Positions 7,173 to 15,665 of a DNA stretch of 32,981 nt are shown here, piece after piece. The notes under the pieces are model-generated. The model was not told the DNA's origin and searched no databases. It worked only from the letters and a program-made list of their open reading frames with translations. Position numbers and translations under genes: made by a program. The first letter of the stretch is position 1; the number at the start of each line of letters is the position of its first letter. Source of the DNA: Bacillota bacterium. GTDB taxonomy: Bacteria; Bacillota; Dethiobacteria; DTU022; PWGO01. The DNA lies in the NCBI GenBank assembly GCA_012518215.1, contig JAAYSV010000017.1, positions 1-32,981 on the forward strand, written 5' to 3'.

Positions 7173-7778
7173 TTAAACTCCCATGATATTGAAAATACGT
7201 TCCATTGACCCCTGGTACGGAAAGACGATGACGTTACCCGTGATGTCATCTTTTTCTGTGGATATAGATGTTACGGAGAGGATCAGATAATCTTCGACCA
7301 TGAATGTTTCAGCAAGGATCGTTCCCAGTATGGCTCCCCCCATGTCCAGCGCCATGTTTGGCGGTGAAGGCATGATGGTAATTCCCGTCAGGGCAGAAAG
7401 CGCATTCAGATAGGCACTGTTCACAATGTTGCCTATCTCTGTCAATGCCGAACGCTCCATCTCTCCCATTTTTTCCGAGGGGGTCGGCAATACTTTGCGG
7501 ACCAGCACCTGCGCAGATTTTTCGGGGAGAATCAAGATAATCATCAATTTGAAATCTTCACTTCGTGCTTCAAAAAAAATAGCCGCAACGGGCTGTTCTT
7601 CCTCGATAAAAGCGGTAATATCCTGCAAAGGAATGACTACCACTTCCGGCACTTCCATACTTATTTTCTCATTATTCAACATCTCTGATAGAGAGGTCGC
7701 TGCATTTCCCACGCCGATATTGGCCAGTTCCTTCAAAAAATCAAGCCGCGTTTCGCTTATCCGGGGTATTTGAGCCAT
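7173..7778 (-). CDS. cheC: CheC, CheY-P phosphatase
   Basis: A 201-residue CheC. Both active-site motifs of the (D/S)xxxExxN-x(22)-P type are intact: Asp13/Glu17/Asn20 with Pro44 nearby, and Ser110/Glu114/Asn117 with Pro140. It dephosphorylates CheY-P, is activated by CheD, and so resets the signal. The ribosome site lies within the end of cheY, and the gap is 7 bases. The two complete sites contrast with FliY in this cluster, where the first is degenerate. Confidence 0.95.
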   Translation of the reverse strand: MAQIPRISETRLDFLKELANIGVGNAATSLSEMLNNEKISMEVPEVVVIPLQDITAFIEEEQPVAAIFFEARSEDFKLMIILILPEKSAQVLVRKVLPTPSEKMGEMERSALTEIGNIVNSAYLNALSALTGITIMPSPPNMALDMGGAILGTILAETFMVEDYLILSVTSISTEKDDITGNVIVFPYQGSMERIFNIMGV

Positions 7779-7785
7779 CTGCCCT

Positions 7786-8157
7786 TCATCCTCCCTGATT
7801 GGATACTTTGTTCAATGCCTCGATGATACGGTCCGGCCTGAAAGGTTTGACGATAAAATCCATGGCTCCCGAATTGAGCGCCTCGATAACCACTGATTTC
7901 TGCCCCATCGCGCTGACCACGATAATTTTGGCCGCCTCATCTATTTTCATGATCTCTTTTATCGCTGTTATCCCGTTCATGTTGGGCATGGTTATGTCCA
8001 TAGTTACCAGGGATGGCTTCAATTCCCTGAACATTTCCACGGCTTTCACTCCATCCCCCGCCTCCCCGATAACCTTGTATCCGTTTCTTTCCAGAACACT
8101 CCTCAGCGTCATTCTCATAAAAGCAGTATCATCAATGATTAACACGGTTTTATCCAA
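7786..8157 (-). CDS. cheY: Chemotaxis response regulator CheY
   Basis: A single receiver domain of 123 residues: acidic pair Asp9/Asp10, phospho-acceptor Asp54 in TMDITMP, Ser82 in place of the conserved Thr/Ser, and Lys104. CheA phosphorylates it; CheY-P then binds the flagellar switch. The start codon is TTG with a strong GGAGG 7 bases upstream, and it overlaps the cheA stop by 8 bases. The gene order cheA-cheY-cheC-cheD puts source and sink of the phosphoryl signal together. Confidence 0.96.
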   Translation of the reverse strand: MDKTVLIIDDTAFMRMTLRSVLERNGYKVIGEAGDGVKAVEMFRELKPSLVTMDITMPNMNGITAIKEIMKIDEAAKIIVVSAMGQKSVVIEALNSGAMDFIVKPFRPDRIIEALNKVSNQGG

Positions 8158-10216
8158 CTTCCACCCTCCTATCTTCCAACAGGCCGATTATATCCAGAAT
8201 CAAGGTTACGCGCCCATCTCCCAGAACTGTTGCCCCCGTGATGCCCTTTATACCCTGAAGATAATGCCCCAGCGATTTGATCACGATTTCCTGCTGGCCG
8301 ATCAGCTGTTCCACCATGAACCCGGCTTTCCTGTCACCGACTTCGATGATCACCACCGGATATTCGGAGACCCCTTCCGGGCTTTCCACGCTGGTATCGA
8401 GCAAACTGCCCAGATCGTATAGAGATATCACCTCTCCGCGGATATCGATAACCCGCTTTTTTTGTATGGACTTGATCTGGTGGGATTTGATAAACACATT
8501 CTCACGAATCGATTCTATGGGGATGGCAAAAATCTGCTCTCCCGTCCTGACCAGCAATGCCTTGATAATAGCAAAGGTCAGCGGAAAGCGCAGTATGAAC
8601 TTGGTTCCCCGGTTCACTTCACTTTTTATCTCGATGGAACCGCGCATCGACTCTATATTGTATTTTACAGCATCCAGGCCTACACCCCTGCCCGAAACCT
8701 GCGTAACTGTCGAGGAAGTGCTGAAACCACTGTAAAATATCAGGTTGAGGATTTCCTGTTCCGACATCCGCGACAGTTCATCCTCGCTGGCAATCCCTTT
8801 TTCAAGGGCTGCTTTCTCGATACTTTCAGGATCGATCCCCCTTCCGTCATCTTCTACCATGATGACAACATAGCTACTTTCATGAAATGCTTTCAATTTG
8901 ATTTTCCCCGTTCTATCCTTCCCCCCCGCTATCCTCTCATCGATGTCCTCGATACCATGGTCGATGGCGTTGCGCAGAAGATGTACCAGCGGATCGGGCA
9001 ACTGGTTTATGATTGAACGGTCCAATTCTGTTTCCTCACCGCTTATCTCGATCTGTATGTCTTTTCCACTTTCCCTGCTGATATCCCGTACCATGCGTGG
9101 AAAACGTTCAAAAACCTGCTTGATGGGCACCATCCTCAGTTTCATGGCCACATCCTGCAGGTTCGTAATTATTCTTTCCATCTGCTCGAGCGAGTGATCC
9201 AGATCCTCCCGCAGCCCCGTACCTTTTTCCAGCACGCTGTTCCTGGTGATCACCATCTCGCCGATCAGGTTGATCAGTTCGTCCAATTTGGCAGTTTCCA
9301 CCCGTACCGTCTTCTCTATCAGCCCGGTCCGGGAAACCGGTTTCGGAGCTTCGGGGCCAGTTGTTTTTTCTTTCCTGGCAAGAGTTCTCTCTTTATCCCT
9401 GGGCCTGTCATCCCGTGCACCCGGAGTTTGATCGATATCTTCCTCCGTAGAAACAGGCTTTATATCCGGTGCCTCCACCACCTCCACTTTTTCCACATCG
9501 GCTATTTTCAACAATCCTTCCTCCACTTTCCTCATGGAAAGGGAAGGGCTGACAATGGCTACCTTGAAGCTGCAATCGAATTTTTCCTCATCGAGGTCCT
9601 CCATGGAAGGTTCCGTGGAAACGATCTCACCAAAATCCTCCAGGGCGCGAATTACCATATATGAACGTACAGACTTCATCATCGTTTCCCTGTGCAAGAT
9701 GACCCTGACCAGATAGGTAAATTCGCCCCTGGTACGGGCTGCGGACAAAAATTCTTTTTCCTCGGCATTGAAATCAAATGTTACAGGCGCCTCTTCGTCG
9801 TCGGTGGAAGGGACCGGGGTTTCCATTCCCGGTTCGCCATTTTTCTGCAGATGTCGTTCCAACTTCTCCAACAACCGTGTCGCAGCTGTTTTCTCCTTCT
9901 CTTCGGGAGCCTCCGGGAAAATGATCAGCCCCTGAAAAACATCGACAGAATCAAAGAGAAGATCGATCGTCTCCGCGGTCACGGAAAATTCACCGGACTT
10001 CAATTTTTCAAGATAGAATTCCAGGCGATGGGAAACCTGGGTTAAAAGTTCGTAACCCATGGTTCCGGCCATGCCCTTGAGGCTATGGACAATCCTGAAC
10101 ATTTCCTGCAGATTTTCAAGGTTCTCAGGATCTTTTTCCATCTTTAACAAACAATTATTGAGGATTTGCAGATACTCGTTTGCCTCGGATAAAAACAGCT
10201 CCCTGTACTCGTCCAT
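8150..10216 (-). CDS. cheA: Chemotaxis histidine kinase CheA
   Basis: A full-length 688-residue CheA. The P1 HPt domain carries His44 in HSLKG. A P2-like segment at about 160-250 would bind CheY/CheB. An acidic and basic linker follows, then the dimerisation domain at about 300-365, and the ATPase domain with N box Asn416 in LLRNAIDHG, G1 DDGRGI (456-461) and G2 GRGVGLD (509-515). A CheW-like P5 domain occupies about 548-680. It autophosphorylates in response to receptor state and passes phosphate to CheY and CheB. It starts 18 bases after cheW with a GGGG-type ribosome site. Confidence 0.98.
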   Translation of the reverse strand: MDEYRELFLSEANEYLQILNNCLLKMEKDPENLENLQEMFRIVHSLKGMAGTMGYELLTQVSHRLEFYLEKLKSGEFSVTAETIDLLFDSVDVFQGLIIFPEAPEEKEKTAATRLLEKLERHLQKNGEPGMETPVPSTDDEEAPVTFDFNAEEKEFLSAARTRGEFTYLVRVILHRETMMKSVRSYMVIRALEDFGEIVSTEPSMEDLDEEKFDCSFKVAIVSPSLSMRKVEEGLLKIADVEKVEVVEAPDIKPVSTEEDIDQTPGARDDRPRDKERTLARKEKTTGPEAPKPVSRTGLIEKTVRVETAKLDELINLIGEMVITRNSVLEKGTGLREDLDHSLEQMERIITNLQDVAMKLRMVPIKQVFERFPRMVRDISRESGKDIQIEISGEETELDRSIINQLPDPLVHLLRNAIDHGIEDIDERIAGGKDRTGKIKLKAFHESSYVVIMVEDDGRGIDPESIEKAALEKGIASEDELSRMSEQEILNLIFYSGFSTSSTVTQVSGRGVGLDAVKYNIESMRGSIEIKSEVNRGTKFILRFPLTFAIIKALLVRTGEQIFAIPIESIRENVFIKSHQIKSIQKKRVIDIRGEVISLYDLGSLLDTSVESPEGVSEYPVVIIEVGDRKAGFMVEQLIGQQEIVIKSLGHYLQGIKGITGATVLGDGRVTLILDIIGLLEDRRVEVG

Positions 10217-10234
10217 ATGAACGCCCCTTTTTAC

Positions 10235-10738
10235 TTATTGAGAATCTGCCTCCGGCAGGGTCAGCTTTTCGAAAGTAATATTTTCTTCGGTGGTCAATAT
10301 CCTTTCAAGGTTGAGGATTATGATCAGGCGTTCATCCATCTTGCCTATTCCTTGAATCAAATCATTGTGGGTTCCGGCCACATCCGTCGGAGGAAGCTGA
10401 ATGGAGTTTTTCGGCAGGCGGATAACTTCAGTAACCGCATCCACGATCAACCCCACCTCATCATCCTCGATCTCTACAATGATGATTCTGCCACTTTCGT
10501 CCCGCCCCTCGATACGTTCCAATCCAAATTTCTTGCAGAGGTCGATAACCGGTATGATCTCGCCCCTGAGATTGATAACCCCCTCGATAAAATCAATGGA
10601 ACGGGGGAGGGGGGTAATCTTGGTTATCTTCAGAACTTCTCTTACTTGCTTTATATCAACGGCAAACTCTTCATTTTCCAGGACAAACGCAACCAGTTGC
10701 ACCTCGCCCATGCTGTCTTGTTCTTTGGTATCCTCCAA
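10235..10738 (-). CDS. cheW: Chemotaxis coupling protein CheW
   Basis: CheW scaffold that links chemoreceptors to CheA. The domain begins at the LVAFVLENEEFAVDI segment and includes the family's EGVINLRGEIIPVIDL core. The start is uncertain: a TTG at 10738 gives 167 residues with an N-terminal length typical of CheW, while the first ATG is at 10711. Neither has a clean ribosome site, and the frame stays open upstream into the end of fliY. Placed between fliY and cheA in one direction. Confidence 0.93.
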   Translation of the reverse strand: MEDTKEQDSMGEVQLVAFVLENEEFAVDIKQVREVLKITKITPLPRSIDFIEGVINLRGEIIPVIDLCKKFGLERIEGRDESGRIIIVEIEDDEVGLIVDAVTEVIRLPKNSIQLPPTDVAGTHNDLIQGIGKMDERLIIILNLERILTTEENITFEKLTLPEADSQ

Positions 10739-10754
10739 TCTACCCACCCCGCTT

Positions 10755-11927
10755 TCACTTGACAGCACCTTTCTGTAACATCTTGGGAAGTTTGGACTCG
10801 ATGGAAGTAATTCTAACCCCCAATTTCCCGTCGACCACAACTATCTCACCTTTGGCCACCATCTGGTCGTTAACCAGAACATCAACGGGTTCTTTGGCAT
10901 AACGTCTCAAAGGTACAAGGCTGCCTTTTCCGACAGAAAAGAGGTCGCCCATCGGTAAAACATTCTTCCCCAGGACCACGGTCAATTCAATCGGTATATC
11001 CTTGACCATCTCCAGCTTCTGCATTCTTTCCTTCAACGTAAGCGTTTTCTCTTTTTTACCGGCAAGATCCGGATTTTCTTTTGACCATATGATCCGGTTG
11101 ATTTCCTCGTCCGTTTCGGTTTCGGGGGATATTTCAGGTTCCGGTTGAAGGATGCCATCCATTTTTTCCGCAGCACTATCCGGAATTTCTTCCCCCTCCG
11201 TTTCAGGCGCAATACTCACATCATCGCCTTCCTCCGGGGTCAACGAGAACCCGGATCCGGCATCGGGCAATGTAGCAGCATCATCTGCATCGGTATCGGC
11301 CATTTCCTGTTCGGGTAGCTCCATGCTTCGGTTCAGATCATCAAGTAAAGCCCGGGCCAGTTCCCGCGCTGCGTCAAGGGGAATAATAAGGATGAGGGTA
11401 CTGTCAACAAGTTCCTCGACTTTCAAAATAAAGGTGGCCTGCAGCACCTTGCCTTCTGTACCGGCCAGGGATGGAGCCGGAAATTCCTTTGCCGACGGAA
11501 GGAGCCGCCCGATGACCGGAGGATTGATCGCAATCACCCGGTCAAGCATCTCCGACATCGCCGTTACAGAAAAACCAACCATCTTGTTTATAGCTTCGCC
11601 GACCACACTGTCCTGAACATCGTCCACTGCCAGCAGCCCATCCTCCGGGGCAATGTCATTCAAAAGATTGTTCAGGATCATGACATCATTTTCCTTGAAA
11701 ACAAACACGTTTCCTCCCCCGAGGCCCTCGATGTAACTCACATCCACGTATATACACGGAACTACACAGCCACTCATGACATCATCAAGCGACACTTCAT
11801 CCAGCTTGGGAGAAGTAATAAATACTGTTTTATCCAATAATGTTGCCAAGGCCGTGGAAGCGGAACCCATCGAGATATTCAAACATCCCAGAAGCGCATC
11901 CTTTTCAACATCGGTCAAATATTCCAT
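10755..11927 (-). CDS. fliY: Flagellar switch protein FliY (CheC-like + SpoA)
   Basis: About 390 residues in three parts: an N-terminal CheC-like phosphatase module (1-200), a long acidic low-complexity linker (about 205-290), and a C-terminal SpoA/FliN domain (about 310-385). FliY is a C-ring component that dephosphorylates CheY-P at the switch. Numbered from the ATG at 11927, the second active site is intact (Ser107, Glu111, Asn114, Pro137). In the first the glutamate is replaced by Gly14 (Asp10, Asn17 and Pro40 remain). The N-terminal CheY-binding peptide of Bacillus FliY is absent. A TTG two codons earlier is an alternative start. Confidence 0.93.
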   Translation of the reverse strand: MEYLTDVEKDALLGCLNISMGSASTALATLLDKTVFITSPKLDEVSLDDVMSGCVVPCIYVDVSYIEGLGGGNVFVFKENDVMILNNLLNDIAPEDGLLAVDDVQDSVVGEAINKMVGFSVTAMSEMLDRVIAINPPVIGRLLPSAKEFPAPSLAGTEGKVLQATFILKVEELVDSTLILIIPLDAARELARALLDDLNRSMELPEQEMADTDADDAATLPDAGSGFSLTPEEGDDVSIAPETEGEEIPDSAAEKMDGILQPEPEISPETETDEEINRIIWSKENPDLAGKKEKTLTLKERMQKLEMVKDIPIELTVVLGKNVLPMGDLFSVGKGSLVPLRRYAKEPVDVLVNDQMVAKGEIVVVDGKLGVRITSIESKLPKMLQKGAVK

Positions 11928-11997
11928 CTTCAACTCACCCCGTCCCCAAAAGATTTACCGCCCTGTTTGAAAAAATAGATAAAATTATTCCACAACT

Positions 11998-12330
11998 TTA
12001 TTCCCTATCGCGCAACTTTTCAACACGGTCAACGGGCTTCACTATGGAGGTAATGCGGATACCAAAATATTCCCCCATGGAAAGAACTTCCCCTTTGGCA
12101 AAGAGTTTGCCGTTCACCAGCAGATCAACATTTTCGTCCACCATTCTGTTCAGCTCGATGATCATGCCTGTAGAAAGATCCATTATCTCCCCGATGCTCA
12201 TATTCGTATCGCCGATGCGCACGGAAATTTCCAGGGGAAAATCCAGAACCAGTTCCATCTTCTGTTCTACATCATCATCCGATGACGGGGCTTCTTTCAA
12301 CAAGGCATCCAGTTCTTCCGAGGAAAGCAT
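11998..12330 (-). CDS. fliN: Short FliN-type switch protein with EELDALL peptide
   Basis: A 110-residue FliN: a short N-terminus, then a SpoA domain (about 25-100) with the GxxxDLL-VNGKLFAKGEV and GIRITSI signatures. It starts MLSSEELDALLKE, which resembles the CheY-P-binding peptide at the FliM N-terminus and is not usual for a canonical FliN. The ATG at 12330 has AAAAGGG a few bases upstream; an ATG 7 codons earlier (12351), right after the fliM stop, is possible. It would form the C-ring base with FliM and FliY. Confidence 0.9.
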   Translation of the reverse strand: MLSSEELDALLKEAPSSDDDVEQKMELVLDFPLEISVRIGDTNMSIGEIMDLSTGMIIELNRMVDENVDLLVNGKLFAKGEVLSMGEYFGIRITSIVKPVDRVEKLRDRE

Positions 12331-12352
12331 ATGATCCCTTTTCTTCAACATC

Positions 12353-13345
12353 TTATGAAACAGTCCCCTTTCCTTCCACACAATCGGTAACCTGTATGGC
12401 AAGATTGTACCCTTCAACAAGACTTGGATGACCCACCAGTACAAGCTGTTCCTCTACAAAAAGTTCCAGCGGCTCCCCCTCTTTTTTGTTCAACTGCAAA
12501 ACATCCCCTTCCTGCAACTGAAAGAAGTCCTCCATGGTGATGGTTGTTTTGCCGAGTAGAGCCTTGACATTTACTTCCGCGTTGGTCAGATAACCCTCCA
12601 TCTCCGAGGAACTGGGGCGGAAAGAAGTCTTCTGGTACTCGTTGAACCAGTGCTGTGCAGTAAGGTTGGAGATCACTTTCTCCAACGTGATGTATGGAAA
12701 ACAATAATTTATCATACTCTTGTTGTCATGTATCTGGACACTCAAAGTCACCAGTGCTATGGTCTCGCTGGAAGCGATCAGCTGGTTGAAATGGGGGTTG
12801 GTATCGATGCTCTCTATCTTGGGCGACAGCGCCGCAATACCCTTCCATACATAACTGAGGTTCTCCAGCAACTTCTCGTTGAGGTGCCGCATTACTTCCA
12901 GTTCGATCTCCGTCAGTTCCCGGCTTTTGGCCACCGACTTGCCATCCCCCCCGAAATTGAGGTCGATCAGGGAGAAGGCGCAGGAAGGATTTATTTCCAG
13001 CAAAGCAATCCCCATCTCCTCGGACATATTGAACAATGTCACCACCGTGGGTATGGAGAGGGATGAGACGAATTCCTCGTATGTAACCTGACTCACGGAA
13101 ATAACCTCTATCTTGACCGGAACCCGCAGATAGGCGGTCAGAAAGTTTCCCAAAATACGTGCATAGTTGTCATGGACCACTCTCAGCGTCCTGATCTGCT
13201 CCTTGGTAAACTTGGTCGGCCTGCGAAAATCATAGGCCTTGACATCGGAAGTATCCAAAGTGGATTTATCTTCTTCTATTTGGCCGGCCGATATCGCCGA
13301 TATCAAGGAATCAATCTCCGACTGGGAAAGAATATTCTTACTCAC
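12353..13345 (-). CDS. fliM: Flagellar motor switch protein FliM
   Basis: A 330-residue FliM. The N-terminal LSQSEIDSLI peptide docks CheY-P; the middle domain (about 45-235) is CheC-like in fold, includes the characteristic GGDGK segment, and contacts FliG; the SpoA domain is at about 255-325. It sets the direction of rotation in the cytoplasmic C-ring. The start is GTG with AAGGTGG upstream. It follows the second rod-type gene by about 45 bases and precedes fliN. Confidence 0.97.
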   Translation of the reverse strand: MSKNILSQSEIDSLISAISAGQIEEDKSTLDTSDVKAYDFRRPTKFTKEQIRTLRVVHDNYARILGNFLTAYLRVPVKIEVISVSQVTYEEFVSSLSIPTVVTLFNMSEEMGIALLEINPSCAFSLIDLNFGGDGKSVAKSRELTEIELEVMRHLNEKLLENLSYVWKGIAALSPKIESIDTNPHFNQLIASSETIALVTLSVQIHDNKSMINYCFPYITLEKVISNLTAQHWFNEYQKTSFRPSSSEMEGYLTNAEVNVKALLGKTTITMEDFFQLQEGDVLQLNKKEGEPLELFVEEQLVLVGHPSLVEGYNLAIQVTDCVEGKGTVS

Positions 13346-13392
13346 TGTATCACCACCTTACCGGTTGTAGGTAAAACAATACTATCAATCAT

Positions 13393-14196
13393 CTAGCTCT
13401 TGATGTAAATAGTCAGTGCCCACAGCTCATCCGTGGTTATCAACGCCCTTATGTTTGATTGCAAAGCACGCTGTGTGGTAATCAGACGCACCATCTCTTC
13501 CGCAAGATCAACGTTTGACCGTTCAAGGTACTGTTGCCTGATCTTTCCATACCCGATCTGACCCGGTAGCCCGGCCAGCGCCCCTCCCGACTCTGCCGTC
13601 TGGAGATACTGCCCGTTCCGGTCGGCAGCCAACCCGGCAGGATTGATAAATCGATATAATTGAATATTGCCCAGTTCAACCGGTGCAGCATCCTCGGTAA
13701 CCCACAAAGCTGCGCCTTCCGCGGTTATCACCAAAGCCCCCAGATCACCGTCCATATCCCGCAGCAGTGCAGAAAGGTTGAACGGAACATCAAGAAAATC
13801 ACCCTCCGCAGTGACGATATTGGCCGCCTCGTCCAGATAAAAAGAGCCGTTTCTGGTATAGGAAACCGTGTTGTCAGGACGGATTATCCTGAAAAACCCT
13901 TCCCCTTCTATAGCCAGATCGAGAGGGCGGCTACCCTGGACCAGAGCTCCCTGGGAGAAAGAGGTCGTCAATGAAGAAATCCTTACCCCCTTGCCTGCCT
14001 GGGGGTCAAGCGCTCCAGCTCCCGGCGCTGCCGGAAGCCTACGATCCTGCACGTTACGGTACAGAAGTTCGCTGAACGAGGCATGAGACGCCTTGTAACC
14101 CGTGGTGTTTATATTGCTCATATTATCAGCAATCTGTTCCAGGGAATACTGGAATGCTCTCATACCGGTCAAATTGTTGCACAGGGCCCTGAACAT
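13393..14196 (-). CDS. flgG: Flagellar rod protein, FlgG/FlgF family
   Basis: About 267 residues, close to FlgG length. The N-terminal rod motif (ADNMSNINTTGYK, near 24-36) and a C-terminal LERSNVDLAEEMVRLITTQR match the axial-protein family that coils into the rod. The ATG at 14196 is chosen because AAAGGAG precedes it; the GTG 7 codons earlier has no ribosome site. Two paralogous genes sit side by side, as do flhO and flhP in Bacillus. Which one is the distal and which the proximal rod protein is inferred from position only. Confidence 0.88.
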   Translation of the reverse strand: MFRALCNNLTGMRAFQYSLEQIADNMSNINTTGYKASHASFSELLYRNVQDRRLPAAPGAGALDPQAGKGVRISSLTTSFSQGALVQGSRPLDLAIEGEGFFRIIRPDNTVSYTRNGSFYLDEAANIVTAEGDFLDVPFNLSALLRDMDGDLGALVITAEGAALWVTEDAAPVELGNIQLYRFINPAGLAADRNGQYLQTAESGGALAGLPGQIGYGKIRQQYLERSNVDLAEEMVRLITTQRALQSNIRALITTDELWALTIYIKS

Positions 14197-14290
14197 GATA
14201 CTCACTCCTTTGTTCACTTGTAATTATAAAACATTCCCCTATCTACCACAAGTAACCGCCGCTCGGCAGCTACCTGATCTTTGGAACGCC

Positions 14291-15091
14291 CTAGCGCAGG
14301 GAACCAAGCTCGTTGGCTGCCTTGTCAAGGATCCCGTCGTAAGTAATCATCACCCTCTGTGCGGATTCAAAATTACGTTTTATTTCCATGAGGGAGACCA
14401 TTTCCTTGATCAGGTCCACGTTTGAACCTTCCAGAAAACGGTGAAACACCCTTACATCGAGCTCTGCATCGGTGTCCACAGGCTCAAAATAATTTTCGCC
14501 GACTTTGGTGTAATTGGCTTCGGGATCGAAGGCGGCCAACCGCAATTGACCTGCCAGGCCTCCATCAACAAAGATAGCCCCATCTTCACTTACAAAAAGG
14601 TCCCTCTCAAGGATAACCGACCCATCCTGGACCAACCTGATGAACCCATCCTCTCCCAGTACCATATGCCCCTCGGCGTTGACCAGGTAACCATCGGCGT
14701 TGAGGAAAAAATGGCCGTTGCGGGTGTTCAAGACCCGATCGCCTACCTGCACCTGAAAGAAACCGTTGCCCATCAGTGCAAAGTCAAGGCTTCTTCCTGT
14801 CTGCTGCAAATTGCCGTTTCTCATCAGCGTATAACTTTCATCTATGGCTACATTGTGAGGCATCGTTCCCACGGGCAGCGATGTTCTCTCCTGCAACCTG
14901 CCGGTTCGAGCACTGCCCTCGTTTCCCGGAACGATATTGCGTGCATAAAGAAGCCATTCCGCAAAACTGGTCTGTATGCCATCATCCCTTTTGTAGCCGG
15001 GGGTCTGCTGATTGGCAAGGTTGTTACCGATCAGTTCCATCCTGACCTGCTGTGTCAACATCGCCCCTTCCGCCATGTAAAGACCTCGCAT
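14291..15091 (-). CDS. flgF: Flagellar rod protein, FlgF/FlgG family
   Basis: A 266-residue axial protein. The N-terminal IGNNLANQQTPGYKRDD motif, the central LDFALMGNGFFQV segment, and the C-terminal LEGSNVDLIKEMVSLMEIKR followed by a predicted helical end match FlgF/FlgG-type rod subunits. GGAGGAGAGAGG precedes the ATG. It lies between the SwrB-like gene and the second rod gene, and is exported through the flagellar type III apparatus rather than by a Sec signal. The symbol is tentative because FlgF and FlgG are hard to separate in clostridia. Confidence 0.85.
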   Translation of the reverse strand: MRGLYMAEGAMLTQQVRMELIGNNLANQQTPGYKRDDGIQTSFAEWLLYARNIVPGNEGSARTGRLQERTSLPVGTMPHNVAIDESYTLMRNGNLQQTGRSLDFALMGNGFFQVQVGDRVLNTRNGHFFLNADGYLVNAEGHMVLGEDGFIRLVQDGSVILERDLFVSEDGAIFVDGGLAGQLRLAAFDPEANYTKVGENYFEPVDTDAELDVRVFHRFLEGSNVDLIKEMVSLMEIKRNFESAQRVMITYDGILDKAANELGSLR

Positions 15092-15161
15092 CCTCTCTCC
15101 TCCTTCTCATCAAATTTGCATCACATTGTTTTCAAAAATTCTTTTCCGCCCATCATCTCTT

Positions 15162-15665
15162 TCAAAAATTGTTGTAGATTTCCCTTTCGTTCAGCTTGTT
15201 TCTCAACGACAGGATCAATTCTACCTCCCCCTGTCCGAGGCCGGTATCCCTGGCTATATCGCCCACCCCCCGGCCTTCATCCCAGAGGCCCAGAACCTCT
15301 CCCTGCTTCTGTTTTTTCAGATTCACTCTTACATTCCTGCCGGTGCTTGCACCCGTCCCGCCTTTATGTACCAAAGGAGGCCCGAGACTCAACGGCGTAA
15401 CATCTGCAGGGGAGCGCCCGGTCGCAGTGAGATTGTCACCCATCTTCCTGATTTCTTCCTGGAGATTCTCTACCTCTATCTGCAAACTCATGAGTGTATC
15501 CTTGTAATCCTCATCCAGAACTTCCCGGTTCATAACATTGCTGAATGAATAATTGCCTTTTATCTGGCGCAACCAGAACCAACAGAAGACCATGGATGTC
15601 AGAAAACCCAACATAAAACCGGCGACCAGCATACCCATACCCCCTTCTGCGATGGTAAAAATCAC
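15162..15665 (-). CDS. SwrB-like membrane protein (DUF6115-type)
   Basis: A 167-residue protein with one N-terminal transmembrane helix (about 10-32), a charged coiled-coil-like stretch (about 50-80), a variable Gly/Ser-rich linker, and a C-terminal helix-turn-helix-like segment (GVGDIARDTGLGQGEVELIL, about 131-151). The architecture and the position directly after the motility sigma factor match Bacillus SwrB, which promotes flagellar export-gate/basal-body maturation. The sequence similarity is low from memory, so function is inferred from architecture and synteny. It overlaps the sigma-factor stop by 4 bases. Confidence 0.75.
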   Translation of the reverse strand: MIFTIAEGGMGMLVAGFMLGFLTSMVFCWFWLRQIKGNYSFSNVMNREVLDEDYKDTLMSLQIEVENLQEEIRKMGDNLTATGRSPADVTPLSLGPPLVHKGGTGASTGRNVRVNLKKQKQGEVLGLWDEGRGVGDIARDTGLGQGEVELILSLRNKLNEREIYNNF

